Positions 1 to 7,580 are shown, numbered from the stretch's first letter. The stretch is 21,593 nt of DNA from Fen-1038 sp042408355 (GCA_042408355.1 JBHORD010000042.1:1-21593); one strand, 5' to 3'. Made by a program: numbers and translations. The notes: a model not told the origin generated them from the sequence alone.

Positions 1-2
1 TC

Positions 3-114
3 GGCGGGGACTCAAGTCCGCCTCAGGCCGTTCAAGTCGGCTGAAAGCCAACTCCGAGTTCGCTTTCGCCAAGCGGCCTTCCACGCTCTGAGCAGGCGGC
101 TTCAGCCTTGCGAT
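3..114. repeat. Dispersed palindromic repeat, copy 1
   Basis: This stretch downstream of the M23 peptidase gene has no credible ORF. It shares blocks in the same order with 3053-3140: GGGGACT-AGTC-CGCCTCA at the left, then GCGGC/CTTCC in the middle, then CTGAG and GGCTTCA at the right. The blocks contain short self-complementary segments, so the element can fold and may also act as a 3' end for the minus-strand operon. It looks like a REP-type element rather than a gene. The identification rests on alignment by eye of two copies in this window only. Confidence 0.6.
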
Positions 115-149
115 AGGAATTTTGGGGAATCGCCGCATGAACCGGGCGT

Positions 150-1220
150 TTATGGTGTGGGTGTGACCGAAGGCGTAGCCGTGAACGTTGGAAGAAAATT
201 CAAATTCGGTATTGGCGGCGGAGCGACGTTGAAGCCTTTTGAGCCGCGGAACGTGAAGTATGTCACCTGACCCGGATAAATATACATCCAATCCTGTTTG
301 ACGCCTTCAAAGTTCAGCACCACTTTATAAAGCCCGGCAGGCAAATCGCCAAGCACCATGTTCTCGTCGTAATATGGATCGTGGTTGACCGGGCCGGGAC
401 CGTAGGTCTTGACCATCAATGTATTATTTGTGGTTGTGTTGGTCACATAAACTTCAAGCTGTTGAAGCGTCATCAAATGATCGTCGGTGATGCTTCCAAC
501 CAAGACGCCCCAGCCTTCGGGTGGAGCCATCCATAGTTCGGGATTATAAGTACGATAAAACGAGTTGTAGCCCAGCCGAACTTCAAAATGTACATGCGGA
601 CCCGTTGTCGCGCCTGTCGCGCCGACCAATCCGAGCACATCGCCGGTATTCACGTGCTGACCAACCACCGCGATGATTTTGCTCATGTGGGCATAGATCG
701 TATAAAGCTGTTGGCCCTTATAACCGAAATCCATCCGAAGCGCGACCGCCTGACCATAGGGATCTGCGTGATTGCCCGGTGATTCTGTAAATAGACCCCA
801 ATCAGCCCAAATCACAGTGCCGGGCCCTGCCGCGAGTATCGGCGTGCCGTACGGCGCGTCAATGTCAACACCGGTGTGGACGGTATTGCCGAAGAAGACG
901 CCGCCGTAACGATAATTGGCAAGCGGCCAGTTGACTTCATTTGCGGCAATCGGACGCGCAAAATAAAAATGATCGTAGGGCGAGACTGCCCATGGAATTG
1001 GATACAATGGCGGACGCCATCCTGACACAGGCGGCGCACCCGGTGTAGGTAAATCGAATCGAAACGGCTCAAGGGTGGGGGTGGCCGCCGCATCCTGCGA
1101 CGAGGAGGCGGCTTCCGTTAAACCGGCGATCACTGGCGTCGGCGTTGATTTCGATGCGGCCGCGCATCCGCTTAGCATCGCGCCCAATAAAATAAAAATA
1201 AACAAAAAGTTTCGCGTCAC
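150..1220 (-). CDS. M23-family metallopeptidase lipoprotein (LytM/DD-endopeptidase type)
   Basis: Predicted 356-residue lipoprotein that should cut, or bind, peptidoglycan cross-links outside the membrane. The start chosen is GTG at 1220, which overlaps the TGA stop of the upstream gene (GTGA), so the two are translationally coupled. An earlier start in this frame would run through the neighbour's Pro/Thr tail. The N-terminus is a signal peptide ending in a lipobox, LSGC, with Cys19 as the lipid anchor. A Pro/Thr linker follows. The M23 domain spans about residues 105-230 and has all the metal/catalytic motifs: HTGVD (His115, Asp119), YAH (His178) and GPHVHF (His209, His211), so it should be active. 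After about residue 235 comes a beta-rich region of unknown function, then a short Thr/Pro tail. The family assignment is firm; the substrate is inferred. Confidence 0.93.
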   Translation of the reverse strand: MTRNFLFIFILLGAMLSGCAAASKSTPTPVIAGLTEAASSSQDAAATPTLEPFRFDLPTPGAPPVSGWRPPLYPIPWAVSPYDHFYFARPIAANEVNWPLANYRYGGVFFGNTVHTGVDIDAPYGTPILAAGPGTVIWADWGLFTESPGNHADPYGQAVALRMDFGYKGQQLYTIYAHMSKIIAVVGQHVNTGDVLGLVGATGATTGPHVHFEVRLGYNSFYRTYNPELWMAPPEGWGVLVGSITDDHLMTLQQLEVYVTNTTTNNTLMVKTYGPGPVNHDPYYDENMVLGDLPAGLYKVVLNFEGVKQDWMYIYPGQVTYFTFRGSKGFNVAPPPIPNLNFLPTFTATPSVTPTP

Positions 1221-3157
1221 GGGTTGAAAGTTGGAATGATCGTCGGCGGCGTATTTGTCGGCGGCGGTGTATCGCTTGGAGTCGGTGTGTTCGATGGTGT
1301 GGGCGAAAGTGTTGGCGTCCCGGTCGAGGGCGGAGTCCGCGTTGGCGCGGGCGTGCTGGATGGAATCGGCGTATTTGTCGGGGTAGCAGTCGGAGGCAAA
1401 ACCGGCGTTGCCGTATAAAGCGCTTCGGGCGGGTATAGTTCCAGCATGGCGGAATTCCAATCGAGACCATCCGTCATTACAAATTCGGTAAAGCGCGCCC
1501 CTGCATAATAGTTGCGCCAGTTGGGCAGGGCGGGCAGGCGCTGCCATCCATACGCCGCGGCCAGGGACGTGAAGTCAATCCAGTAGCCGGCAGGGACGGG
1601 TGCATATTTTCCTCCCGCCTCATACGTTACCGGGTCCAGTTCATAGCGCGCATTCAAATTCCACGGCGGATCTTCAATCGGCGCGCCCTGCGAACCATCC
1701 TGATTTTGTGTGCGCAGATACAACCGCCAATAAGTTTGCGCGCCGATGTCTTCGCGTCCTACCGCCATCCATCCGGCGTTGACCATCAACGAATTGATGG
1801 CGAAGGCGCGTCCGGTGTAAAGCCAATCCTGACCGAGTCCCGGATCGAGCGCAGTGGTCAATGGAACATACGCGTTCTCAAGACTCGCCAATGCGTCCCA
1901 GCCGGTTTCTTTGATGACGCGTTGACGCAAGGCTTCGAATGAATCTTTGACGAGATCATGTAATTCTGGATACGGCGCCTGTACGCTCGGTATCGGAACC
2001 ACATACCAGCGCTGCGCGGGCACGCCGGTGACGGTGGTGATGATCGGCTCCGACAACGCAGGCGGAGTCTGCTGAGCGGCTTGTTGATATGCAGACGGCA
2101 TCGGATTCGGCAGAGTCAGATTGGGCCAGATCAACCCATCCAAATGTCCGGGCAGAGGCGTGGGTAAGAGCAAAGGCTGTCCTTGTAATGTGTAAGCTGT
2201 CAGTAAAGTCTGATTCGGCCCGTTTACCGCTGCGACGATTGCGTCGCCGCGCGAATTCCATGCGGGCCAGTTTCCATCGCCGACCCAGACCGGCGCCTTG
2301 TCCGGATTTTTAACATCCCAAACGTAAATGCCGTTGTATGAAAAATCCGTCGAAGAGGCGGCCCACGCAAGATGGTTTCCATCCGGACTCCATACCGGGT
2401 GCGTCTCGGCAGTTTGTTTTGTGTTGGTTAAATCCGTGAGGCGGTTATCGGTTTTATTTAAATCTGCGATCCAGATATCTGCATTGCCGGTTTGATCGGA
2501 GACGAAAGCAATTTCGCGTCCGTTTGGCGACCAGGCCGGTGAATGATTCGATGAAGGTCCGCTGGTTAACACAATCGGGTCCTGCCCCGCATTGTTGAGC
2601 GAAAGAATCGCGATCTGGAGATGACCGTCCAGATACGTTTCGTACGCGATCCATGCCATATCGGGCGACCACGTCGGCGACGAATCATACTCGGGCGTGT
2701 TCGTCAATTGTTTGACTTCGCCGGTTTGAATGACGAGTTCATAAAGATTCCAATGACCGTTTCGATCCGACGCGAAGGCAATGAACCTTTCATCCGGACT
2801 CAAGGCGGGTGTGATGTCGTTCCAATCCCCGGACGTGAGGCGGGTCAACTTCGCTGTGGCGGGATCATAGGCGAAGAGATGCGCGTACCCATTCTCTTCG
2901 ATGGACAGGATCATTACATTATTATTCTTTGCGCTGTCCATAAGCGATAATGTCGGCGTGGGCGTTTCAATCGTCGGCGATGAAGTAGGGGAATCGGTTG
3001 TTTGTTTTACGCAGCCCGCTAGCGTCAAGGCAAGAATGGTGACGATTAAAAGGCCGGGGACTAAAAGTCTCCGCCTCAATACATGGAAGCCCTTGCGGCT
3101 TTTCCGCAAACTGAGAAGGGGCTTCAATCCCGCTGAAGATTTATGGGAAGACGACAT
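1217..3157 (-). CDS. Beta-propeller (PD40/TolB-like) lipoprotein with Pro/Thr-rich tail
   Basis: A 646-residue lipoprotein. A basic N-terminus leads to a hydrophobic segment and the lipobox LAGC (Cys49). From about residue 72 to 310 there are repeated propeller blades of the TolB/PD40 type, each with a motif like SPDG or SPNG followed by IAF/IAW. A domain at about 360-585 contains many Trp, Tyr and Gly residues; I do not recognise it by name. The last 60 residues are almost all Pro, Thr and Ser, which looks like a wall-spanning spacer. The ATG at 3157 lies 5 bases after the upstream stop, which supports this start, but codons about 5-34 lie in a dispersed repeat (3053-3140). A TTG further in (about codon 27) would give a shorter, more ordinary signal peptide. 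The gene overlaps the M23 gene by four bases. A shared wall-related role is inferred from the coupling. Confidence 0.88.
   Translation of the reverse strand: MSSSHKSSAGLKPLLSLRKSRKGFHVLRRRLLVPGLLIVTILALTLAGCVKQTTDSPTSSPTIETPTPTLSLMDSAKNNNVMILSIEENGYAHLFAYDPATAKLTRLTSGDWNDITPALSPDERFIAFASDRNGHWNLYELVIQTGEVKQLTNTPEYDSSPTWSPDMAWIAYETYLDGHLQIAILSLNNAGQDPIVLTSGPSSNHSPAWSPNGREIAFVSDQTGNADIWIADLNKTDNRLTDLTNTKQTAETHPVWSPDGNHLAWAASSTDFSYNGIYVWDVKNPDKAPVWVGDGNWPAWNSRGDAIVAAVNGPNQTLLTAYTLQGQPLLLPTPLPGHLDGLIWPNLTLPNPMPSAYQQAAQQTPPALSEPIITTVTGVPAQRWYVVPIPSVQAPYPELHDLVKDSFEALRQRVIKETGWDALASLENAYVPLTTALDPGLGQDWLYTGRAFAINSLMVNAGWMAVGREDIGAQTYWRLYLRTQNQDGSQGAPIEDPPWNLNARYELDPVTYEAGGKYAPVPAGYWIDFTSLAAAYGWQRLPALPNWRNYYAGARFTEFVMTDGLDWNSAMLELYPPEALYTATPVLPPTATPTNTPIPSSTPAPTRTPPSTGTPTLSPTPSNTPTPSDTPPPTNTPPTIIPTFNP
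3053..3140. repeat. Dispersed palindromic repeat, copy 2, inside a reading frame
   Basis: Second copy of the element at 3-114, in the same orientation. It keeps the GGGGACT...AGTC..CGCCTCA block, a GCGGC..GCCGC-like stem region, CTGAG and GGCTTCA, but is shorter in the middle. It lies within the first ~35 codons of the beta-propeller lipoprotein gene and is translated there as a Lys/Arg-rich stretch ahead of the signal peptide core. Confidence 0.6.
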
Positions 3158-3162
3158 TCTTG

Positions 3163-3510
3163 TTAATTTGCAATGGGAACTTCAAACGTATGCGTCACCG
3201 GCTCGGCCTGCGGACCATCCGGATAGAATAATTTCGCTTCGATCTTGAACGGATTGGCGTTCGCTCCGCGCAGGTGCATGGTAAATTCGAGTTTCCACGA
3301 CATCGGCTCGACAATGCTGGCTGTGGCGACTTCATCGTTGTTTGCGTCGGTCAATATAACTTCAATGTATGGGCGCGTTTGGAACGGTGTGATTTCCAAA
3401 TCCACGCGCACGCGCTGCCCATCGGGATATGGCTCGGCGGTCAATTTGGTGATGCGCGTCTCTGCGGGCGTCGCCCGTTGTAAATTATCTTCGGGGAAGA
3501 AAAAATCCAT
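3163..3510 (-). CDS. Conserved hypothetical small beta-rich protein
   Basis: A 115-residue protein without signal peptide or membrane segment. Alternating hydrophobic and charged residues and many short strands suggest a single beta-sandwich domain. I recognise no catalytic motif or named family. It is the first gene of the minus-strand operon; its stop is followed after 5 bases by the ATG of the propeller lipoprotein. The ATG at 3510 is only 7 bases downstream of an extended -10 motif, so the transcript probably begins at or next to the start codon. A role alongside the two envelope lipoproteins is inferred only from operon structure. Confidence 0.75.
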   Translation of the reverse strand: MDFFFPEDNLQRATPAETRITKLTAEPYPDGQRVRVDLEITPFQTRPYIEVILTDANNDEVATASIVEPMSWKLEFTMHLRGANANPFKIEAKLFYPDGPQAEPVTHTFEVPIAN

Positions 3511-3517
3511 GGGCGGA

Positions 3518-3526
3518 ATTATAACA
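3518..3526 (-). promoter_or_regulatory. Extended -10 promoter for a leaderless operon
   Basis: On the minus strand the sequence reads TGTTATAAT (TGn plus a perfect TATAAT at 3518-3523), then seven bases, then the ATG at 3510. No good -35 is seen, which fits an extended -10 promoter. The expected transcription start falls on or next to the A of the ATG, leaving no room for a Shine-Dalgarno sequence. Confidence 0.7.
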
Positions 3527-3573
3527 AGTTACGCGTGGCGGGTTTGATTTTGTAAGTTTGATGTAATGGAGCG

Positions 3574-3614
3574 TTGTTTTTGAGAGGCGGCAGGCGTATA
3601 ATTCTGCATATAAT
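3574..3614 (+). promoter_or_regulatory. Promoter(s) of the LuxR-type regulator gene
   Basis: TTGTTT (3574-3579), a 17-base spacer and a perfect TATAAT (3597-3602) form a plausible sigma-70 promoter. A second TATAAT lies 12 bases further on (3609-3614). A third candidate is closer to the gene: TTGACG at 3661-3666, 17 bases, then TATTAC at 3684-3689. The region is shared with the divergent minus-strand operon promoter at 3518-3526, so a regulator could affect both directions. Confidence 0.6.
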
Positions 3615-3702
3615 CCTCGGTCGGGGAGTTAGGTTAGATGGAATCATCAGTACAAAACATTTGACGCACTGATTAACAGAGATTATTACCTTGGAGGAAA
3701 CA

Positions 3703-4791
3703 ATGACAGATTGGCTTTCAAACAATAACATGCTGTCTAAGCGAGAAATTGAAGTACTTAATCTGTTAGTTGAAGGAAAGTCAAATAAGCAAATCGCTTT
3801 GCAGGCAGGTATATCTGAAAGGACTGCAGAGAAACATGTTGCAAATATTTATCGCAAGATTGGTGCCGCTAATCGTGCAGAAGCGATTCGATGGGGCTTG
3901 GAAAATAAGGGTAGGGATTTTCCCCATGTGCAAAGTAGTGACTCTCCCCATAGCAAAGTATATACAACATTGCTAATATCCCGGCAAGAAAGGAGAATGC
4001 TAATGAAGAAATTAGATTTGCTCGTTTCAATAACTGCTGGGATCATGTTGGGGGTAATGGCTATCGGGCTGGGCGTCCCTCGCATGATTATGGAGACCCA
4101 AGCGGCGAGGGCGTCGAACAAGATAGACGACATCCTCACGCTGGTTTTGAATAGTCATACCAAGTGGAGTACTGCTAAAGGAGAGGCAGAAATCACTTGG
4201 TATGATCCGAACGGAGGAGAAAAAACGCAAACATATGTCAATCAGTTTGCAATATACCAACCTCTTTCGGCCTATGTAGATGGATACAACAAGAACGAGC
4301 CGGGCTTCAATGATCAGGAAATATGGATCAGCAATGGAACGAAAGTCTATGACTTGGACAAACAAAGCAAAACATATGCTGAAGGCAACCTGCCCAACTT
4401 TGCTAACGATTTGTCTGTGTTGCCGAGGAATTTGTCTGAAGTCAAAACAGACACTGTCTATGAGCATCCATTTTCATTACTAATCCCTGCTCCTATAAAA
4501 GAGTATATCTATCCTGAATGGTTTGCGCAGGGCAATCCAACCACAGCTTATACGTTGATGGGAGAAGACAATCTATTGGGAAGAAATACTTGGATTGTCA
4601 ACTTGAAATACAAGACCGGTCAAGCTACTGCTTGGATTGATCAATCAACGGGGATAATCTTGAAATACAGTCGGGAAGAGAACGGTCAAAAGTTTGTGGA
4701 TGCAGCTTTCACCTCGTTACAACTGGATATGCCAATTGAAGCCAGTGTGTTCAGCGTACCTGCGGGTTATCGTTCAAACGGACAGCCCTAG
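3703..4791 (+). CDS. Membrane-anchored LuxR-type regulator with extracytoplasmic LolA-like domain
   Basis: A 362-residue protein starting at ATG 3703, with a good Shine-Dalgarno (GGAGG) six bases upstream. Residues 11-65 are a LuxR/GerE helix-turn-helix with the hallmarks LSxREIEVL, GxSNKxIA and ERTxxxHVxNIxxKIGAxNRxEA. There is no receiver domain. A linker leads to one membrane segment at about 105-127. The remaining ~230 residues would lie outside the cell and resemble the LolA/RseB-like beta fold, ending in strands such as NTWIVNLKY, ATAWIDQSTGIILKY and SVFSVPAGY. The layout is ToxR-like: DNA-binding domain inside, sensor outside. Oddity: codon 101 is an ATG preceded by AAAGGAGA (3989-3996), and from there the protein starts like a separate exported protein, so two products are possible. 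It is followed after 21 bases by a secreted-protein gene. The HTH is firm; the fold of the outer domain is less certain. Confidence 0.85.
   Translation: MTDWLSNNNMLSKREIEVLNLLVEGKSNKQIALQAGISERTAEKHVANIYRKIGAANRAEAIRWGLENKGRDFPHVQSSDSPHSKVYTTLLISRQERRMLMKKLDLLVSITAGIMLGVMAIGLGVPRMIMETQAARASNKIDDILTLVLNSHTKWSTAKGEAEITWYDPNGGEKTQTYVNQFAIYQPLSAYVDGYNKNEPGFNDQEIWISNGTKVYDLDKQSKTYAEGNLPNFANDLSVLPRNLSEVKTDTVYEHPFSLLIPAPIKEYIYPEWFAQGNPTTAYTLMGEDNLLGRNTWIVNLKYKTGQATAWIDQSTGIILKYSREENGQKFVDAAFTSLQLDMPIEASVFSVPAGYRSNGQP
3989..4005 (+). promoter_or_regulatory. Internal Shine-Dalgarno and start codon
   Basis: AAAGGAGA at 3989-3996 lies six to seven bases before an in-frame ATG at 4003. The segment translated from there begins MKK, followed by a hydrophobic stretch, like an uncleaved signal anchor. 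Initiation here would give a ~262-residue membrane or exported protein without the DNA-binding domain. The site may be a relic of a gene fusion. Confidence 0.6.
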
Positions 4792-4812
4792 CTAAAATGA
4801 GGAGAAACTAAA

Positions 4813-5310
4813 ATGAAAACTATAAAGCGAGTAGCAATTTCACTTGTAATCGCTTGTGCAGTGACATTGGCGACTATGTTGGTCGCGCGAGCTGGTGGTC
4901 CCTACTATATCAGCGAAGATCCTCTCACTCGGTTGTCTGGTTCAGGTGCGCTTACCACAACATCAACTTCCTCATGCTATGGTGGGTCGTGCAAATATAT
5001 GTACCAAGATGCGGCCAATCCAACTGCATGGCGCTGGGAATACACACAGGCCAATGTTTACCAGTGGTACGTATATCGTCCATATGTTGGGGAGGCGGCC
5101 GCACAATATTGGTGGCCTACTAATAGAGAAAACTGGTTTGTAACTGTGGATCAATCGGCTAATCACGGAACATGGGCATATCTTGGTTTTTCTGATTACC
5201 TGCCCAATAGTTATGGCGAGCTTCGCTTGGGCAACCAATGCGTGCAATACTATTGGTGCGGGGGATTGAAGGTTTATTGGGATGACATGAAGTACACAAC
5301 AAGCCCGTAA
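4813..5310 (+). CDS. Secreted golvesin C-terminal-like protein
   Basis: A 165-residue exported protein. Start at ATG 4813 with GAGGAGA upstream. Residues 1-27 form a signal peptide with a likely cleavage site after AxA (Ala-Arg-Ala27). There is no lipobox, so it should be released or held non-covalently. The mature part is rich in Trp, Tyr and Gly. Its strand pattern (WRWEY, YQWYVYRP, WFVTVDQ, GTWAYLG, then a final DDMKY) resembles the golvesin/xanthan-lyase C-terminal-like beta-sandwich domain, which is often involved in surface or carbohydrate binding. Four Cys residues (about 55, 60, 143, 148) could form two disulfides. It lies 21 bases after the LuxR-type gene, in the same AT-rich block, so it is a candidate partner or target of that regulator. 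The domain call is by pattern, not by search. Confidence 0.72.
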   Translation: MKTIKRVAISLVIACAVTLATMLVARAGGPYYISEDPLTRLSGSGALTTTSTSSCYGGSCKYMYQDAANPTAWRWEYTQANVYQWYVYRPYVGEAAAQYWWPTNRENWFVTVDQSANHGTWAYLGFSDYLPNSYGELRLGNQCVQYYWCGGLKVYWDDMKYTTSP

Positions 5311-5323
5311 GGTCCGCGAATTT

Positions 5324-5368
5324 AAGGATGTGCCATCTTTCCATTCTTTGCGAAGATAGCACATCCTT
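5324..5368 (+). terminator. Strong hairpin between secreted-protein and lipoprotein genes
   Basis: Arms 5324-5339 and 5353-5368 pair over 16 positions with one mismatch, leaving a 13-base loop. No T-run follows on the plus strand, so it may be an RNA-stabilising or attenuating structure rather than a full intrinsic terminator. It begins 13 bases after the stop codon at 5310. Confidence 0.55.
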
Positions 5369-5396
5369 CATAACAAGTATGCTGAGTTTCTGCTCA

Positions 5397-6404
5397 ATGA
5401 AAAAATTCATTCTCTTACTTTTAGCTTTCTCCCTGACGTCTTGTGGAGCAATGTTGAAGAATCCTAGTTCAACTGTTGTGCCAATTACTCATAATAGTCC
5501 TGTTGCATCAGAAAATGTTCCCTTAGATGTTGTCCCAACCAAAGCGGACCTTGGTCTAAAGGGAAGGGTGTTGATCGAAAAACCAGATGCTATTTACCTC
5601 GCGAATTGGGATGGTGGTTCACCTGTCATGATTCGCACTATTGTTTCGCCTATACCTATGATGGCGCTATCGCCAGATGGAACAAAACTTGCATATTTTC
5701 AGGGCAATTATGCATATGTGCAAGATGTAAAAACTGGAAGTGTCAAGCAATTAAATAAAGACATAATTGGAAGCATTGGCGGGCAACTGCGATGGTCTCC
5801 TGATGGAAAGAAAATTGCCCTATCTTGCTCAACCCCCAGTGACCCCATAAGTTCTATTTGTCTAATCGATACCGATAACAGAAACATCGAGATTTTGATT
5901 GATCAGAAATCTTTAGGAGGAGTACGCCCACTTTATTTTATTGAATTGCAGGATTGGAGTAGGGATGGCTCAAAAATTATTTTTACATACTATACTCCAT
6001 CGGAAAAGGGACAAAAGGAAGACTTTGTGGTTTACCTCTACGATATATCTTCCAGGGCAATTCAAAAGATTTTGGATGGCAAGGCGCAAAATGTTGTTAC
6101 CCAAATCAGGAGTGTAGCTATATCGCCAGATAACCAAATCCTGCTGATTAGTGGGATTGACGCAAATTTCTCACTGCAATTATTTCGAATGAACCTACAA
6201 AATGGTATTCTCAATCAATTGACAAAATCTACAATTTATTGGTTTAGCGCCCCCATTTGGGGATGCGACAGCTCTTATTTTTATGCGGATGTCGTCGAGC
6301 CCAGTGCGTCACCTTACAAAGAAAGTACTGCTATCCTTAATGCAAATGGTGACATTTTATCGTTTTTAGATTTGCAAGGCACTGTCATTGAATGGATAAA
6401 GTAA
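5397..6404 (+). CDS. PD40/TolB-like beta-propeller lipoprotein
   Basis: A 335-residue lipoprotein. The ATG at 5397 is chosen because it begins a classic signal peptide (MKKFILLLL) ending in the lipobox LTSC with Cys16 as anchor; an earlier ATG at 5328 would put the hairpin at 5324-5368 inside the coding region. Four or more blades with SPDG-like motifs (ALSPDGTKLAYF, WSPDGKKIAL, WSRDGSKIIF, ISPDNQ) mark a TolB/WD40-like propeller covering about residues 45-330. No catalytic residues are evident, so a binding or sensing role is the best guess. There is no clear Shine-Dalgarno. Base composition is lower in GC than the serC/serA region to the right. It is unlike the propeller lipoprotein at 1217-3157 in having no Pro/Thr tail. 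Confidence 0.82.
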   Translation: MKKFILLLLAFSLTSCGAMLKNPSSTVVPITHNSPVASENVPLDVVPTKADLGLKGRVLIEKPDAIYLANWDGGSPVMIRTIVSPIPMMALSPDGTKLAYFQGNYAYVQDVKTGSVKQLNKDIIGSIGGQLRWSPDGKKIALSCSTPSDPISSICLIDTDNRNIEILIDQKSLGGVRPLYFIELQDWSRDGSKIIFTYYTPSEKGQKEDFVVYLYDISSRAIQKILDGKAQNVVTQIRSVAISPDNQILLISGIDANFSLQLFRMNLQNGILNQLTKSTIYWFSAPIWGCDSSYFYADVVEPSASPYKESTAILNANGDILSFLDLQGTVIEWIK

Positions 6405-6411
6405 ATTCCTT

Positions 6412-6457
6412 AAAAAGGCTTCGGAAGCGCCAAAGAGCGGCGAAACTTCCGAAGCCT
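6412..6457 (-). terminator. Intrinsic terminator of serC
   Basis: Perfect 12-base arms AGGCTTCGGAAG (6416-6427) and CTTCCGAAGCCT (6446-6457), with an inner CGCC/GGCG extension. On the minus strand the stem is followed by five T residues (A-run 6412-6416). It lies between the convergent stops at 6404 and 6492, so it ends serC transcription and may also block read-through from the plus-strand genes. Confidence 0.85.
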
Positions 6458-6491
6458 AACTTTGTGTACTTCGTGTCCTTTGTGGTGAAAA

Positions 6492-7580
6492 CTACCCGTG
6501 CTTCTTCTGGAACTCGCGCATGAACCTGGACAGTTCTTCTGCGGCTTTGACATCCAAAGCGTTGTACAGCGAAGCGCGCATGCCGCCAACAGAGCGATGA
6601 CCTTTGAGTCCGATCAAGTCATTGCTCTTGGCTTCCTTTGCAAAAGTATCTTCCAATTCTTCGGACGGAAGTCTGAACGGAATGTTCATCACCGAGCGCG
6701 CATCTTTATTTGCGTGTCCGCGATAGAAGCCGCCGCTCTCGTCAATGGCCTTGTAAACCAAATCCGCTTTGGCGCGGTTGCGTTTTGCGATTTCGCTCAA
6801 ACCGCCCAATTGCTTTGCCCACTTGAAAACGAGTCCGGTAATGTAGATTGACCAGCAGGGAGGAGTATTGTGCAATGATCCGCTGGCGGCCAGGGCCTTG
6901 TAATCGAGCATCACGGGCAGGTTGGCGGGAGTCCGCTCAAGCATGTCATCACGCACAATCACGACGACCACGCCCGCAGGTCCCGCGTTCTTTTGCGCCC
7001 CAGCGTAGATCAAAGCATATTTGGAAACGTCAATCGGCCGGCTGATGAAGTCCGACGACGCGTCGCAAACCAATGGAACGCCCGCGGGCGGAGTCGGCTC
7101 GTTGAAGAATTCCACGCCGTGGATCGTCTCGTTGGATGTAAAGTGCAGGTACGCAGCCTTCGGATCGAGATCGAGTTTGGCGGGCAGACTCTTGAATCCG
7201 TCTGCTTCGGTGTTGGCCGCGGCGCGCGCCGCGCCAAGTTTCTGCGCTTCCTTGATGGCGGTCTTGCTCCATGTGCCGGTCACGATGTAATCCGCAGAAC
7301 CGGTCGAGCGTAGATTCATCGGCAGCATCGCAAATTGCAGCGACGCGCCGCCTTGCAGAAACAAGACTTTGTAATTGTTTGGAATGCCGAGCAGTTCGCG
7401 CAGATCCGCTTCGGCGGTCTGGATGATGCCTTCGAATTCCTTTGAACGATGGCTGATTTCCATCACCGACATGCCTGTGCCTTTGTAGTCGAGCATTTCG
7501 GCCTGAGCCTGTTGCAGAACTTCCAGCGGCAAGGCCGCCGGGCCGGGGTTAAAGTTATACACGCGTTTGGGATCGGACAT
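6492..7580 (-). CDS. serC: Phosphoserine aminotransferase
   Basis: A 362-residue PLP-dependent class V aminotransferase that converts 3-phosphohydroxypyruvate and glutamate to phosphoserine, step two of serine synthesis; it also has a role in pyridoxal phosphate synthesis in some bacteria. Length is typical. The start YNFNPGPAALP, the LQGGASLQF phosphate-binding loop and the GAQKNAGPAG motif with the PLP-binding Lys197 are all present. The ATG at 7580 has an AGGAG about eight bases upstream. It is divergent from serA across a 244-base intergenic region, so both steps of the pathway sit together. The assignment is secure. Confidence 0.97.
   Translation of the reverse strand: MSDPKRVYNFNPGPAALPLEVLQQAQAEMLDYKGTGMSVMEISHRSKEFEGIIQTAEADLRELLGIPNNYKVLFLQGGASLQFAMLPMNLRSTGSADYIVTGTWSKTAIKEAQKLGAARAAANTEADGFKSLPAKLDLDPKAAYLHFTSNETIHGVEFFNEPTPPAGVPLVCDASSDFISRPIDVSKYALIYAGAQKNAGPAGVVVVIVRDDMLERTPANLPVMLDYKALAASGSLHNTPPCWSIYITGLVFKWAKQLGGLSEIAKRNRAKADLVYKAIDESGGFYRGHANKDARSVMNIPFRLPSEELEDTFAKEAKSNDLIGLKGHRSVGGMRASLYNALDVKAAEELSRFMREFQKKHG

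Noticed and set aside
1217..1420. Tandem repeat or CRISPR-like array suggested by the GT-rich track
   Set aside because: It is the coding sequence of a Pro/Thr/Ser-rich tail; there are no regular spacers or conserved direct repeats.
1221..1547. Upstream extension of the M23 peptidase reading frame
   Set aside because: It overlaps the Pro/Thr tail of the preceding lipoprotein in another frame and has no signal peptide; the GTG at 1220 gives a normal lipoprotein start coupled to the upstream stop.
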